Part shown: one piece after another, positions 1-10,761 of the stretch | Layout of the letters: the number at the start of each line of letters is the position of its first letter | Position numbering within the stretch: the stretch's first letter is position 1 | NCBI RefSeq assembly: GCF_910594005.1 | Contig: NC_057841.1 | Span: 11,765,001 to 11,829,000 of the forward strand | DNA length: 64,000 bases | Source of the DNA: Cervus elaphus | Taxonomy: Eukaryota > Chordata > Mammalia > Artiodactyla > Cervidae | Direction of reading: 5' to 3' | The notes under the pieces: model-generated | Database searches by the model: none | The model's input: only the letters and a program-made list of their open reading frames with translations | What the model was told of the DNA's origin: nothing | Translations under genes and position numbers: made by a program

Positions 1-32
1 CAAAGAGTTGGAAATGACTGAACTGAACTTAA
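1..32 (+). mobile_element. 3' end of a BovB/Bov-A element cut by the window edge
   Basis: The first bases match the terminal segment shared by BovB and Bov-A (a 'caaagagt...ga' block followed by ACTGA-type tandem units). The body lies outside the window. The next 60 bases hold a loosely repeated 'aatctaacaact' motif and are otherwise unremarkable. Confidence 0.65.
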
Positions 33-305
33 TCTAACAACTCTCTTTATAATCTAATCTTTAATCTAACAACTTCTAACAACTCTCAAATTGGTAATAA
101 AAGTATTTTACAATCTTTGTGTATTAAAACAAGTATGGGCAACCAATCTTTCTAATATACTATTGTCAAGAACAGAAATTCCTACAACTTTTAGGAATTG
201 CAGGAATGTATAGCGCGGCTGCTGCGCCTTACCTTGGACGTGGGGTTGCTCCTCTTGGCCACGCTTCTGCGCGGTCCGTCGCAGCCGGCACACTTCCCTT
301 ATGAC

Positions 306-2607
306 TATACAGTGGAAGTCAGAAATAGATTTAAGGGACTAGATCTGATAGACAGAGAGCCTGATGAACTATGGACAGAGGTTCGTGACATTGTACAGGA
401 GACAGGGATCAAGACCATCCCCATGGAAAAGAAATGCAAAAACGCAAAATGGCTGTCTGAAGAGGCCTTACAAATAGCTGTGAAAAGAAGAGAAGTGAAA
501 AGCAAAGGAGAAAAGGAAAGATATACCCATTTGAATGCAGAGTTCCAAAGAATAACCAGAAGAGATAAGAAAGCCTTCCTCAGTGATCAATACAAAGAAA
601 TAGAGGAAAACAACAAAATGGGAAAGACTAGAGATCCCTTCAACAAAATTAGAGATACCAAGGGAACATTTCATGCAAAGATGGGCTCGATAAAAGACAG
701 AAATGGTAGGGACCTAACAGAAGCAGAAGATATTAAGAAGAGGTGGCAAGAATACACAGAAGAACTGTACAAAAAAGATCTTCACGACCCAGATAATCAC
801 GATGGTGTGATCACTCACCTAGAGCCAGACATCCTGGAATGTGAAGTCAAGTAGGCCTTGGAAAGCATCACTGCAGTTCTGAGAGAACAGCATTGAAACA
901 AGTATACTATCAAGGGTGAAACAGATCACCAGCCCAGGTTGGATGCATGAGACAAGTGCTCAGGGCTGGTGCACTGGGAAGACCCAGAGGGATGGGATGG
1001 AGAGGGAGGCGGAAGGGGCGGATTGAGATGGGGAACACATGTAAACCATGGCTGATTCATGTCAATGTATGGCACAAACCACTACAATACTGTAAAGTAA
1101 TTAGCCTCCAACTAATAAAAATTAAAAAAAAAAAAAAAAGCATCACTGCAAACAAAGCTAGTGGAGGTGATGGAATTCCAGTTGACCTATTTCAAATCCT
1201 GAAAGATGATGCTGTGAAGTGCTGCACTCAATATGCCAGCAAATTTGGAAAACTCAGCAGTGGCCACAGGACTGGAAAAGGTCAGTTTTCATTCCCATCC
1301 CAAAGAGAGGCAATCCCAAAGAATGCTCAAACTACTGCACAATCGCACTCATCTCACACGCTAGTAAAGTAATGCTCAAAATTCTCCAAGCCAGGCTTCA
1401 GCAATACGTGAACCGTGAACTTCCAGATGTTCAAGCTGGTTTTAGAAAAGGCAGAGGAACCAGAGATCAAATTGCCAATATCCGCTGGATCGAAAAGGCA
1501 AGAGAGGTCCAGAAAAAACATCTATTTCTGCTTTATTGACTATGCCAAAGCCTTTGACTGTGTGGATCACAATAAACTGTGGAAAATTCTGAAAGAGATG
1601 GGAATACCAGACCACCTGACCTGCCTCTTGAGAAACCTGTATGAAGGTCAGGAAGCAACAGTTAGAACTGGACATGGAACAACAGATTGGTTCCAAATAG
1701 GAAAAGGAGTATGTCAAGGCTGTATATTGTCACCCTGCTTATTTAACTTATATGCAGAGTACATCATGAGAAACGCTGGGCTGGAAGAAGCACAAGCTGG
1801 GATCAAAATTGCCGGGAGAAATATCAATAACCTCAGATATGCAGATGACACCACCCTTATGGCAGACAGTGAAGAGGAACTAAAAGCCTCTTGATGAAAG
1901 TAAAAGAGGAGAGTGAAAAAGTTGGCTTAAAGCTCAACATTCAGAAAACTAAGATCATGGCATCTGGTCCCATCACCTCATGGGAAATATATGGGGAGAC
2001 AGTGGAAACAGTGTCAGACTTTATTTTTGGGGGCTCCAAAATCACTGCGGATGGTGACTGCAGCCATGAAATTAAAAGATGCTTACTCCTTGGAAGGAAA
2101 GTTATGACCAACCTAGATAGCATATTAAAAAGCAAAGACATTACTTTGCCAACAAAGGTCCATCTAGTCAAGGCTATGGTTTTTCCAGTGGTCATGTATG
2201 AATGTGAGAGTTGGACTGTGAAGAAAGCTGAGCGCCAAAAAATTGATGCTTTTGAACTGTGGTGTTGGAGAAGACTCTTGAGAGTCCCTTGGACTGCAAG
2301 GAGATCCAACCAGTCCATCCTAAAGGAGATCAGTCCTGGGTGTTCATTGGAAGGACTGATGCTGAAGCTGAAACTCCAATACTCTGGCCACTTCATGCAA
2401 AGAGTTGACTCATTGGAAAAGACCCTGATGCTGGGAGGGATTGGGGGCATGAGGAGAAGGGGACGACAGAGGATGAGATGGCTGGATGACATCACCGACT
2501 CGATGGATATGAGTTTGGGTGAACTCCGAGAGTTGGTGATGGACAGGGAAGCCTGGTGTGCTGCAATTCATGGGGTCACAAAGAGTCAGACACGAATGAG
2601 CGACTGA
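306..2607 (+). pseudogene. BovB ORF2 remnant (linker and reverse transcriptase)
   Basis: This is the decayed polyprotein of the BovB copy. In RTE elements ORF2 encodes an endonuclease and a reverse transcriptase that primes cDNA synthesis at the nicked target; only linker and RT remain here. The linker reads open to 852-854, where a conserved Trp codon is a TAG stop, just before the L1 insertion. RT resumes at 1141, with frame changes near 1218, near 1515 (one extra A in an A run) and near 1890. The fingers/palm region is recognisable: a GRGTRDQIANIRW segment, the AKAFDCVDHNK motif, a GVCQGCILSPCLFNLY turn and the catalytic YADD at 1838-1849 (intact). The C-terminal segment ends at an RMSD stop at 2607. 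It is not functional because of at least three frameshifts, one nonsense change and the missing endonuclease. Confidence 0.85.
876..1140 (+). mobile_element. 5'-truncated bovine-type L1 3' end nested in BovB
   Basis: About 260 bp resembling the ruminant L1 3' UTR, ending in a run of about 16 A. The 14-bp target duplication aaagcatcactgca occurs at 862-875 and 1137-1150, and the BovB frame resumes directly after it. This fixes the L1 as the younger insertion. Confidence 0.85.
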
Positions 2608-2689
2608 ACTGAACTGAACTGAAGATAATTATTGCCAAAGTGGACAATGTTTATCATAATCAGTCTTACATATATGCCCACAAGGATCT

Positions 2690-3175
2690 AGGTATTTATC
2701 TTACACATCAATTCACACTGTTACAAAGATATTTATTGCATCATATGTTGGAATAGCAAAAAAAAAACCCAAAAACTGGAAATAACAGAAATGTCCATGG
2801 AGGAGGCTGATTAAATAAATCTCGGTATCTTCATCCAGTGGAATTCTATACCGACATTTGGAACCAAAGTAGAAACAGATAAATCAATATGGAAACATTT
2901 CTGAGACATTATTCACTGGAGAAAAATGTGCAAAATAAAGACTATCATACACCCCATTTTGGGTTTAAAAATAGATATACATGCTTATTCATCCACAGCA
3001 TTGCTCTGGAAGAGTATGGGATGACCACTGGGCAGTGGGACTGGGGAGGAAGGAGTTGAGGGAAAGGAGGACTTAAGTTTCCACTGTAGAGAGCATACTC
3101 TGGTATTGCTTCGTTATTTTTAACTATATTCTTACATTACTGTTTCAAAAAATAAGTTTTAAAAACTACTTTAAA
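2690..3175 (+). mobile_element. Probable old L1 3' UTR
   Basis: AT-rich sequence with phrases typical of old mammalian L1 ends (a 'ggaatagcaaaaaa...ctggaaataac' block, 'ttaaataaat', and a terminal T/A-rich segment). Strongly diverged; the subfamily cannot be assigned by eye. Confidence 0.4.
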
Positions 3176-3542
3176 AAGCAGAAAAAGAACTCTCTCCAGA
3201 AATTCTGTGCCTAGAATGCGGATTGTGTTTAGTCCAGGAACATGAAGCCACTGTGTCATAGTTTCTAGTTTGTCAAATGGCACACAGGGTGAGGCTGGCA
3301 AGACAGAGAGGAGCTGGCGGCTCTGGGGGCCCAGATACCCGCAGGAACAAGCCAGGAACGCAGAGACCCAGGCAGTCACTCCGCTCCACGGCCCCGGTCG
3401 CCCAGGAGAGAGGCATTCCCGGCAGACGAGCTGGCCGAGGACTCAGGGGTCCAGGGGCCTTGAGGGGTCTTTGAATGCAGTAGAGAGACCTGCTCCAGGG
3501 CTGCACCTCCTCACTCAGCCAACCCAGGTTCTACTGCAGAAA
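3176..3542. other. Unique sequence, no supported feature
   Basis: Moderately GC-rich. Overlapping short open frames exist on both strands, none with a recognisable motif or codon constraint. Confidence 0.5.
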
Positions 3543-3660
3543 CGTGGAGGAGGAAATGGCAACCCACTCCAGTGTTCTTGCCTGGAGAATCCCATGGACG
3601 TAGGAACCTGGCGGGCTACAGTCTATGGGGTTGCAAAGAGTGGGATACGACTAAGCAACT
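3543..3660 (+). mobile_element. Bov-A monomer SINE
   Basis: Starts at the 'ggaaatggcaacccactccagt' landmark and ends at 'gactaagcaact'. This BovB-derived body lacks the tRNA head. A short CA/CT repeat follows to about 3680. Confidence 0.85.
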
Positions 3661-3680
3661 CACACACACTCTCTCTCTCG

Positions 3681-4509
3681 AGAAATGAAGACCGTATAAT
3701 CCCTGTAGAGCTCGTACTTGCAGACCTAACAAAAACTCTGGTATTACATGGTCTCAGGAAAAAATAAAACAGAAAAACGAAAATTATCTGGCCCCTGCCC
3801 TTTACCACACGTCGATGAAACACACATGCCGAGAGCCCTCAGCATCAGAGGTCTTGCTCAGACCGCCGCACGGTTCCGCAAGCCCGTACTGCACGGGCCT
3901 CGGTTTTCCACGGCGTTGACCCCTGGTACTCAGCAACCGCCAAGACTCATCTGAACGTTCAGTGCTGGAATCCTGTTGATGGTTTTGAGTGTCTGGTTCC
4001 CTGGACAAAATGTGTTAATTTTCATAGCTGGTTACAAGCAGCTTGGAACTCAAATGTATAAAGTATATCCCTTTTTTCTTCAGGAATTCACCTTTCCATG
4101 ATCCCTTTGTAGCTTTGGTCATTTCTCCGCCATCATGAAAGGAAGAAAGAAAAAGAAAGAAAAGGAAAATCTATTTTCAAAAGAGAAAATTTAACTGGTA
4201 GGTTTCTGAGGATCTTTAATTGGTTTATATTTACAAGGTGATGATGCCTTGTTTTAAAATGACTCAAAGCTTGGCATGGTTGATGCCAGCAACGTTATTC
4301 ATGCATGTGTCTTCTCATATTTATTAGATTACATTACCTAACATTGTCTAATACAATGAACCTAGCAAGATCTCTATCAGTACTAACCAAATCAATGAAA
4401 CGATTGATCAGTGATGACTGCAAATTAATTAGGCATTGCACAAAGTCATTCTCCATACTGAGCTATTACGAGATATCGTGGAGTGAAAGAAGGCATTGTG
4501 CACAGAGTT
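3681..4509. other. Unique sequence with a short GAAA-rich tract
   Basis: No gene recognised. A purine-rich GAAA-type simple repeat lies at 4137-4168. Confidence 0.5.
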
Positions 4510-4925
4510 ACGATTCATCTATTCTTTTTTATTGTTTTTCAGTTGGAGGAAAATTGCTTTACAGTGCTGTGTTGGTTTCTGCCATACCACAAGGGGAATC
4601 TGCCATAACTATACATAGATCACCTTCCTCTAGAGCCTCCCAGCCCTCTAGGTCATCAGAAGAGCCAGGCTGGGCTCCCTGAGTGATGCCTCGACATCCC
4701 GCCAGCTGTCTGTCTTACACATGATGGTGCGTATCCGTCGATGCTGTTCTCTGCACTCGTCCCACTCTCTCCCTCCCTCACCGTGTCCACAAAGTCTGTG
4801 CCCCGAACCTCTGTCTCCAGTCCTCCCCTGCAAACGGGTTCATCAGGACCATTCTTCTAGATTCCACGTACAGGCGTTAATGCACATTTGTTCTTCTCTT
4901 TCTGACTTATGTCACGCTGTGTAAC
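4510..4925 (-). mobile_element. Bovine-type L1 3' UTR
   Basis: The minus strand reads as the ruminant L1 3' UTR; on the plus strand the 'tttttattgtttttcagttggagg' opening, 'tacagtgctgtgttgg' and the later 'cacatttgttcttctctttctgactta' block are characteristic. 5' truncated, with no clean target duplication found. Confidence 0.65.
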
Positions 4926-7757
4926 AATCATCTGCTCACTCACTCATCCTCCATGCTCGTCGACCCCTTACAGGTTGCGACCTTCAGTAGGTCTTCTCTG
5001 TGTTTTGGCGCACACCACTCTCAGCCAGGCATGCTCACTGACCCGCACCACCAAGCTTTCAGAACAATCCTCTAATCTACCTAGCGGAAACGCAGATCAA
5101 AATGTCTGAAACTCAAGGGAGAGTCAGTGCCAAAAACATAAGAGAGGAAAAAAAGTGTCAAGAATATCATGCAGATGTATGACTTTATTTTACGATACAT
5201 TGTTGAATTTATCACCAATCAACTTGGACTCAGTCTATAAATGACATACTGCTCTTCTTGGGCCAGCATAACTCCTTTACCCCTGATCCCTGCATCATAC
5301 ATCTCTGGAGCACATCTCCTCTGAGTTCTTCTTAAAAATGTCACGGACAGACCAAGGGCTATAAGAGTCACCCCTGGTCAAAAGTAGATGCTCTTCTTCT
5401 ACCTGGCGCCTACTTCCTTTGATCCATCATTTTGACCCCCAACTGTAGCGAGAAGGGTTGCATCCATTTTATTGAGGACACGCACCATCAGCATTTGCCA
5501 TTTAAGCCCACAGTAATCCTGTAATGTTGGTGCTCTCACAGGCTCCATTCGTGGCTTCAGTGATGTTAATTCTCCCAGGATCTTACAGTGGCATCAAAGC
5601 TGTCTGGCTCCAAAGACATTACCATGCTCTCATCTAACTCAGAAGGGCTTTTCTCAGGCTTTCCCCCCACCTAGGCATTGCCTCTCCTTTACTGCCTCCA
5701 AAATCAGCAGCAACATGTTTCATGATTTCAGGGTCCTGAACATTTGTAGTCAGAATCTCTGTCAGGAATGGTCCCTAAATTGATACCATCACCTTTTTCA
5801 TCCGGAGGCTTACTCCAAAAAGAGCAGACACGTTGAGCAGCATCCTCTTGGCTCTCTCTGTAGATATTAAATACCAACGATGGTTGTAGGTGAAGATGGA
5901 GGAAGAAGCAGACACAGAACACTGAAACTTCTGCCCACGGAAAGCTCTGAAAGCCGTTCGGCATTAGCTGAAAAATGACTCGTCAACAAAAAGACCACAT
6001 TAAAGAAGATAGCTTTAATAAAATGTTGATGAGCTCCTTTAATCCAAAGGTTAACAACCAGGAGCACTTTCAAAATGGTATTTCGCTGGTACCTCAAAGC
6101 TGTCAACATGAAACTTACTTCCCAAACCCTGACCCTGTGCATCAACCAGAGTGTGGCAGTTCTCAGATTCATGCTGCCTTGTTGCCATCGATGGTAATTA
6201 AAACACATTTACATTCGTCATGAACATAAACTGATCAGGGAATGAATTTCTTCTAACTCATCTTGCTCACAAAAGATGATCTCCTTATAAGAATTATGAT
6301 TCTATAGAATTATTAGCTTTTTTTTTTTTTTAAAGAGAGCATCAATGTCTCCTTCAGGACATTTGTGTCTTTGGTATTAAAGAGAGAACTAGATTAATCC
6401 TATATTAATCCTGAGAGCTCTAATCCTCTTTTTATTTTCAAATCTCTATCAGTGCAGCGTGAGCAGCGTTTAAACCGTCATCTCATCTTCTATTTGCCAG
6501 TGTTTTACACACCGAGATTTTTTTTTTCTAAGGACTCTACCATCTTATGATCACACTTACCCTGCTCCCTGGAGGCTTCTGAGTCAGCCCAAAAAAAAGA
6601 GAGCAAACTGGATTTCAGAGCGGCTCTCAGCCCTGCGAAGTCACTGCCAGATAACCTCCAGCTTTAATGCAGTAGCTTGGGAGTTCCCACCGCCAGTGAC
6701 TGCTGCCAACAGTGGGTCTCTGCAAAAGCCTTTGCTTCCACCCTCAGAGCAGGAAACTCCTCGTTGGTTTATCAGCTGTGACTGCCAGCAGGCATTCGCT
6801 GTAGGTAGGGAGTCTCAAAAGTGCAATAACAGAACCGGCGCTGGCAGAGGCCTCCCCGAAATAATTGAATCTGCGTGTCTGGGAACTCAGTGCTTTGACT
6901 CTGGACGGCAGGCGGGCTTGGCCCCCCTCGCTTCAGTCAGGCCTGTAACTGGACCAGGTCGAGTAATTACAGGTGGAGTCATGCCAACCCCCATCTGTGT
7001 CTTCCAGCTGGGACTTAAGTTGGGGGAAGAAGATGCCTTTTCATCCGCAGGATCTCCGCCAAACTGACCCGTCCCTCACTGCCACCAATGTTTATGATAT
7101 TATAATCACCACCAAACTATTTCAGAGAGTCTATGCAGTGGAGGGTGGTATGCTATCATTTCCTAACAACCAAAGTTTAGCAAACTTTCTATGCGTCTCC
7201 AGGGAATTCTTTGTTAGGCTCACACAGGGACCTCCCTGAGAATCTGCTGGAGAGAATAGGAAAAGAGCTGTCTCATTCTATAACATTTAAGCCAAATTTC
7301 AGTTAAAAAATTCTTCGAGAAAATCGCCTTAATTTGTAAAACAGATTTCAAATAAATATATCTATGCACATAGTATTCACTCCAGTGTTTGCACACGAAA
7401 TCCTAGCTGTGAATTGCTATTATTTTACTATATTCTGACTCTCTTAAAGAACAGACTCATGCATTTTCAGACCAACTGGAAGTGACTGGTGATGACATAC
7501 CTCTGTCCAGTGTCAGGTCGGGGGAAGGAGAGAAGGAGCACATTGACCGTCTGCCCAAACCCAACGTGAACAGCTGTAAATAAATGTACAACTAGACACT
7601 TCATCATTTACAGAAAGCTCTGCCTCTAATGTGCTGAGGGTACGACACAGCCTCTGTCAACATCCTGGCTGAACGTATGGTTAGTTACGTTTGTGCTGCT
7701 CCTGGATAAAGAGGGTGGTGGCCATCAGCCCCCTAGAGGCTGCCCTAAACCTGGGCT
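4926..7757. other. Unique sequence; possible degraded coding-like segment on the minus strand
   Basis: No intact gene. Between about 5230 and 6230 the minus strand shows several open stretches that hop between frames, the longest being 113 codons at 5867-6208. This could be a very old processed pseudogene, but I recognise no protein. The remainder, including 6600-7240, is unique with no visible motif. Confidence 0.35.
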
Positions 7758-8063
7758 CCTGCAGGTCAGCTGGAAAGAATCTGCCTGCAATGTGGGAGAC
7801 CTCGGTTTGATTCCTGGGTCAGGAAGATCCCCTGAAGAAGGGATAGGCTACCCACTCCAGTATTCTTGGGCTTCCCTGGTGGCTCAGCTGGTAAAAAATC
7901 CGCCTGCAATGTGGGAGATCTGAGTTCGATCCCTTTGGAAAGATCCTCTGGAGAAGGGAATGGCTACCCATTGCCAGTATTCTGGCCTGGAGAATTCCAT
8001 GGACTGTATAGTCCCTGGGGTCGCAAAGAGTCGGACAATACTGAGTGACTTTCACTTTCACCA
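7758..8063 (+). mobile_element. Bov-tA dimeric SINE
   Basis: Two tRNA-Glu-like heads in tandem (7768-7866 and 7869-7965), each with the 'ctgcaatgtgggaga' and 'ttcgat/tttgat' B-box-like segment. A complete Bov-A body ends near 'gagtgactttcacttt'. Confidence 0.85.
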
Positions 8064-8465
8064 ACGTCTGGGATCTAAGGCCTGATGATCTGAGGTGGAG
8101 TTGATGTGATAATAGTAGAAATAAATGCACAATAAATTAATGTGCTTGAATCATCCCAAAACCATCTCCCCACCCCCTTGTCTGTGGAAAAACTGTCTTC
8201 CATAAAACTGGTCCCTGGTGGGAAAAGACTGGGGACTGCTGTCTTATAGAAGGGAACTGAGAGTTCCTCTTTGCCTACCTACCCCCTTGGTGGAAGCGGA
8301 CTGGACCCCAGCATGTCCGCTTGAATGGAGACCTCCACTAGGTCTTGACTTGGCATCTAGAAGTGGCTCCAAGTGAGGCTGGGACCCCTGGAGATGCCTA
8401 AGTACCACCCAGCAACCTTCTCCCAAACCATCCAAATTCCCCTTTTTCCTAACCGGTGTGTACCT

Positions 8466-8666
8466 CTCAGTCACTACGTCAGGTCCGACTCTGTGACACC
8501 ATGGACTATAACCCACCAGGCTCCTCTGTCCCTGGGATTTTCCAGGCAAGAGTCCTGAAATTGGGTGTCATTTCTTTCTCCAGGGGGTCTTCCTGACACA
8601 GGGACTGAACCCGCATCTCCTGCATTGGCAGCAGGTTCTTTACCACCGAGCCACCCGGGAAGCCTC
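8466..8666 (-). mobile_element. Bov-tA SINE
   Basis: Reverse orientation: the body begins at 'tcagtcactacgtcaggtcc' and the tRNA-like head ends at 'gagccacccgggaagcc'. Moderately diverged. Confidence 0.8.
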
Positions 8667-9071
8667 CCTAATCTATACCCCGTGGACCTTTGACCTTAAC
8701 CAGTGGGTCTCCCCCTGCCGTGTCCTGGCTCCCCTCCACCCAGGCTCAGCCCCTCGCGCACCTTCAGTTTAAGGCTTCTGGAAAGGGGGCGGCACCACAC
8801 CTGGGCCCGAGTCATCCCCGAGATGCAGGAAAAGGCGCAGAGTGATGCCAGCCTGCAGCCGTCACCAACCGAGGTGGCGCCATCGGAAGGACTCTCTGGG
8901 CAGCAGCACACTTGCTTCCGGTTGGGTGTCTGCTTGTTTATCTTCTAAGAAAGCCACATGCTAATGGGAGTCAAGTGAAAACCAAAAGTCTTTAATTAAG
9001 AAAGGGAGCCAGTGCCCCCGGGGCTGCTGCTAATTATATTTGGATTTTAACACCGATGACCCTTAGTCTTT
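8667..9071. other. Unique sequence, no supported feature
   Basis: GC-rich first half, AT-rich second half; nothing recognisable. Confidence 0.5.
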
Positions 9072-9079
9072 GTCTAGAA

Positions 9080-9252
9080 CGGTGGCTCTCAGTCTTGGCT
9101 ATGCAGACTCACCTGGGGAGTGTGGAAAATTCCTGAAACCCCTACCACATGTCAGACAATTGAGTCAGAATTGCTGAAGGCGAGGCCCAGGCGTTGATCA
9201 TTTCCAAGGCTCCCAGGGGATCCCAATGTGTGACCCAGGTTAAGAACCACTA
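9080..9252 (+). mobile_element. MER5A-like hAT-Charlie DNA transposon
   Basis: Inverted ends 'cggtggctctcag' and 'gttaagaaccacta' match the CAGTGGTTCTCA-type termini of the non-autonomous MER5A family. The interior also fits ('ggcccaggcgttgatcat...ccaatgtg'). The 8-bp target duplications gtctagaa (9072-9079) and gtctggaa (9253-9260) differ at one base, as expected for an old hAT insertion. Confidence 0.85.
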
Positions 9253-9313
9253 GTCTGGAAGAACCTTCTTTAACTAGTTTTTAATCCTTCTCATTTCAGC
9301 AAGTTTACATAAA

Positions 9314-9523
9314 GGAGCTCCCTGGTGGATCAGCAGTAAAGAATCCACCTGCCAATGCAGGAGGTGTGGGTTCAATTCCCCGGGAAGACCCCCTGGAAGA
9401 GGAAATGGCCACTCACTCCAGTATTCTCGCCTGGGAAATCCCATGGACAGAGGAACCTGGCGGGCCACAGTTCAGACGGTCACAAAAGAGTCAGACATGA
9501 CTTATCGACTGAACAACAACAAA
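9314..9523 (+). mobile_element. Bov-tA SINE
   Basis: tRNA-like head at 9314-9390, then the Bov-A body ending in a 'gaacaacaacaaa' tail. Confidence 0.85.
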
Positions 9524-10181
9524 TACAATGCAATACATTTCTTCATGCAAAAATTATAATAAAAATAATAACTAGTATCCCCCACTAAGAGTTCACTCTT
9601 CCAGAAGGATGAGATGTATAAAAGTTAAGGATGACGAATTCCATCAAAAGGAGGTAAAACATATGCACTAGAAAACCCAATGGGACTTGATGTTTGCAAA
9701 TATCTATAAACTGACAGATTTCAATATGCAAAGAAGATGTCTGGAAGGATAAACATCAAACTTCTAAATGTGATCCCATCTGGGGTGTTGAATGAGATAA
9801 GAAAGAACGGCCTTTTATTTTTTAATATCCTTCATTTTTGAAATTATTATAAGGAAGATGTGTTTTGAAATTTTAAAATGCAAACTCAATGAGGAAAATT
9901 TCTTTGCAATTTGAGATTTTTGAGCTGGAAGTGAGGACTTGGGATTGCAAACTAAGGCTTTACCCAGTGACAAAACATGGGTAGGATAGAATAATATAAG
10001 AAACAGTAATCACTCAAACACTTGGAAGAGCAAAATTCTGGCAGATTAATACAAATGAGCTACAGAAAATTCACTTTTTAAAGGTAGCCAAGTCTATTCA
10101 TTGAGAATAGGCAAGAGTCATTCTTTATGGTTGTACAGAAGAACTATCTGAAGCTAAAGGCCAGAAAACTAAATGTGTAGT
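9524..10181. other. Unique AT-rich sequence, no supported feature
   Basis: No reading frame or repeat recognised. Confidence 0.5.
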
Positions 10182-10406
10182 AGGTTTTGACTCTGGCAGA
10201 AAGATGACAGAGGAGGAAAGAAAATAGGGGGGGACTGGAGAAGGAAATGGCAACCCACTCCAGTGCTCTTGCCTGGAGAATCCTGTGGACAGAGGAGCCT
10301 GGTGGGCTGCCGTCTATGGGGTCGCACAGAGTCAGACACGACTGAAGTGACTTAGAAACAGCAGGTTTTGACTCTGGCAGAAAGATGACAGGAGGAAAGA
10401 AAGTAG
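10182..10406. repeat. Long direct repeat flanking a SINE
   Basis: Copies at 10182-10227 and 10363-10406 are nearly identical over about 44 bases (one 3-base indel, about one substitution). The interval between them holds a Bov-A monomer. The repeat is two to three times longer than a normal retrotransposition target duplication. Confidence 0.85.
10234..10357 (+). mobile_element. Bov-A monomer SINE
   Basis: Complete Bov-A body from 'ggagaaggaaatggcaaccc' to 'gactgaagtgacttag', little diverged. It sits between the two copies of the long direct repeat. Confidence 0.85.
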
Positions 10407-10761
10407 CTGGGATCAGAAAGAGACTGAGTGGCACAGAGATGCAAGAATTAAAGTCAATGAGGAGCTGGCTGAGCATCCAAGGAGCAAGACGGACTGCACC
10501 CAATTTCAGAACCAGTGAGGAGGAGGAGGAGACCAAGATTTTCAGCCACAATTACCCTACAACAGATGGAGAGCTGGAAAATAGCCACAGTGCCCCTAAC
10601 TACAGTCCACGCAGGGAGCCAGGGGAGGGTGCTCGCCACACAGTGGGCTGTGGGGCGTGTGGCCTGGGGCAGGGTCCTGCTGGGGGACAAGCCTGGCTGT
10701 CAGAGACACGAGGAGAGCAAAGTGGCCCTTCTTTCCTTCCACTTTTTAAAGGTTTGAAAGA
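10407..10761. other. Unique sequence, no supported feature
   Basis: A 127-codon frame (10385-10768) overlaps the SINE flank and shows no domain; treated as chance. Confidence 0.5.

Larger units (their letters stand above)
208..2622 (+). mobile_element. BovB (RTE-clade LINE), internally deleted and interrupted
   Basis: A plus-strand BovB. Positions 208-297 resemble the GC-rich BovB 5' region (an 'accttggacgtggggt' motif). They are joined directly to the linker that normally follows the endonuclease domain, so the whole APE-type endonuclease is missing. The body continues to an ACTGA-repeat 3' terminus at about 2605-2622. An L1 tail with a target-site duplication splits the element at 876-1140. 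No convincing target duplication for the BovB itself is visible. It cannot move autonomously. Confidence 0.85.

Noticed and set aside
1415..2607. Long RT-containing frames that could be read as host genes
   Set aside because: They are BovB ORF2 pieces ending at the element's own 3' terminus, with frameshifts relative to other copies.
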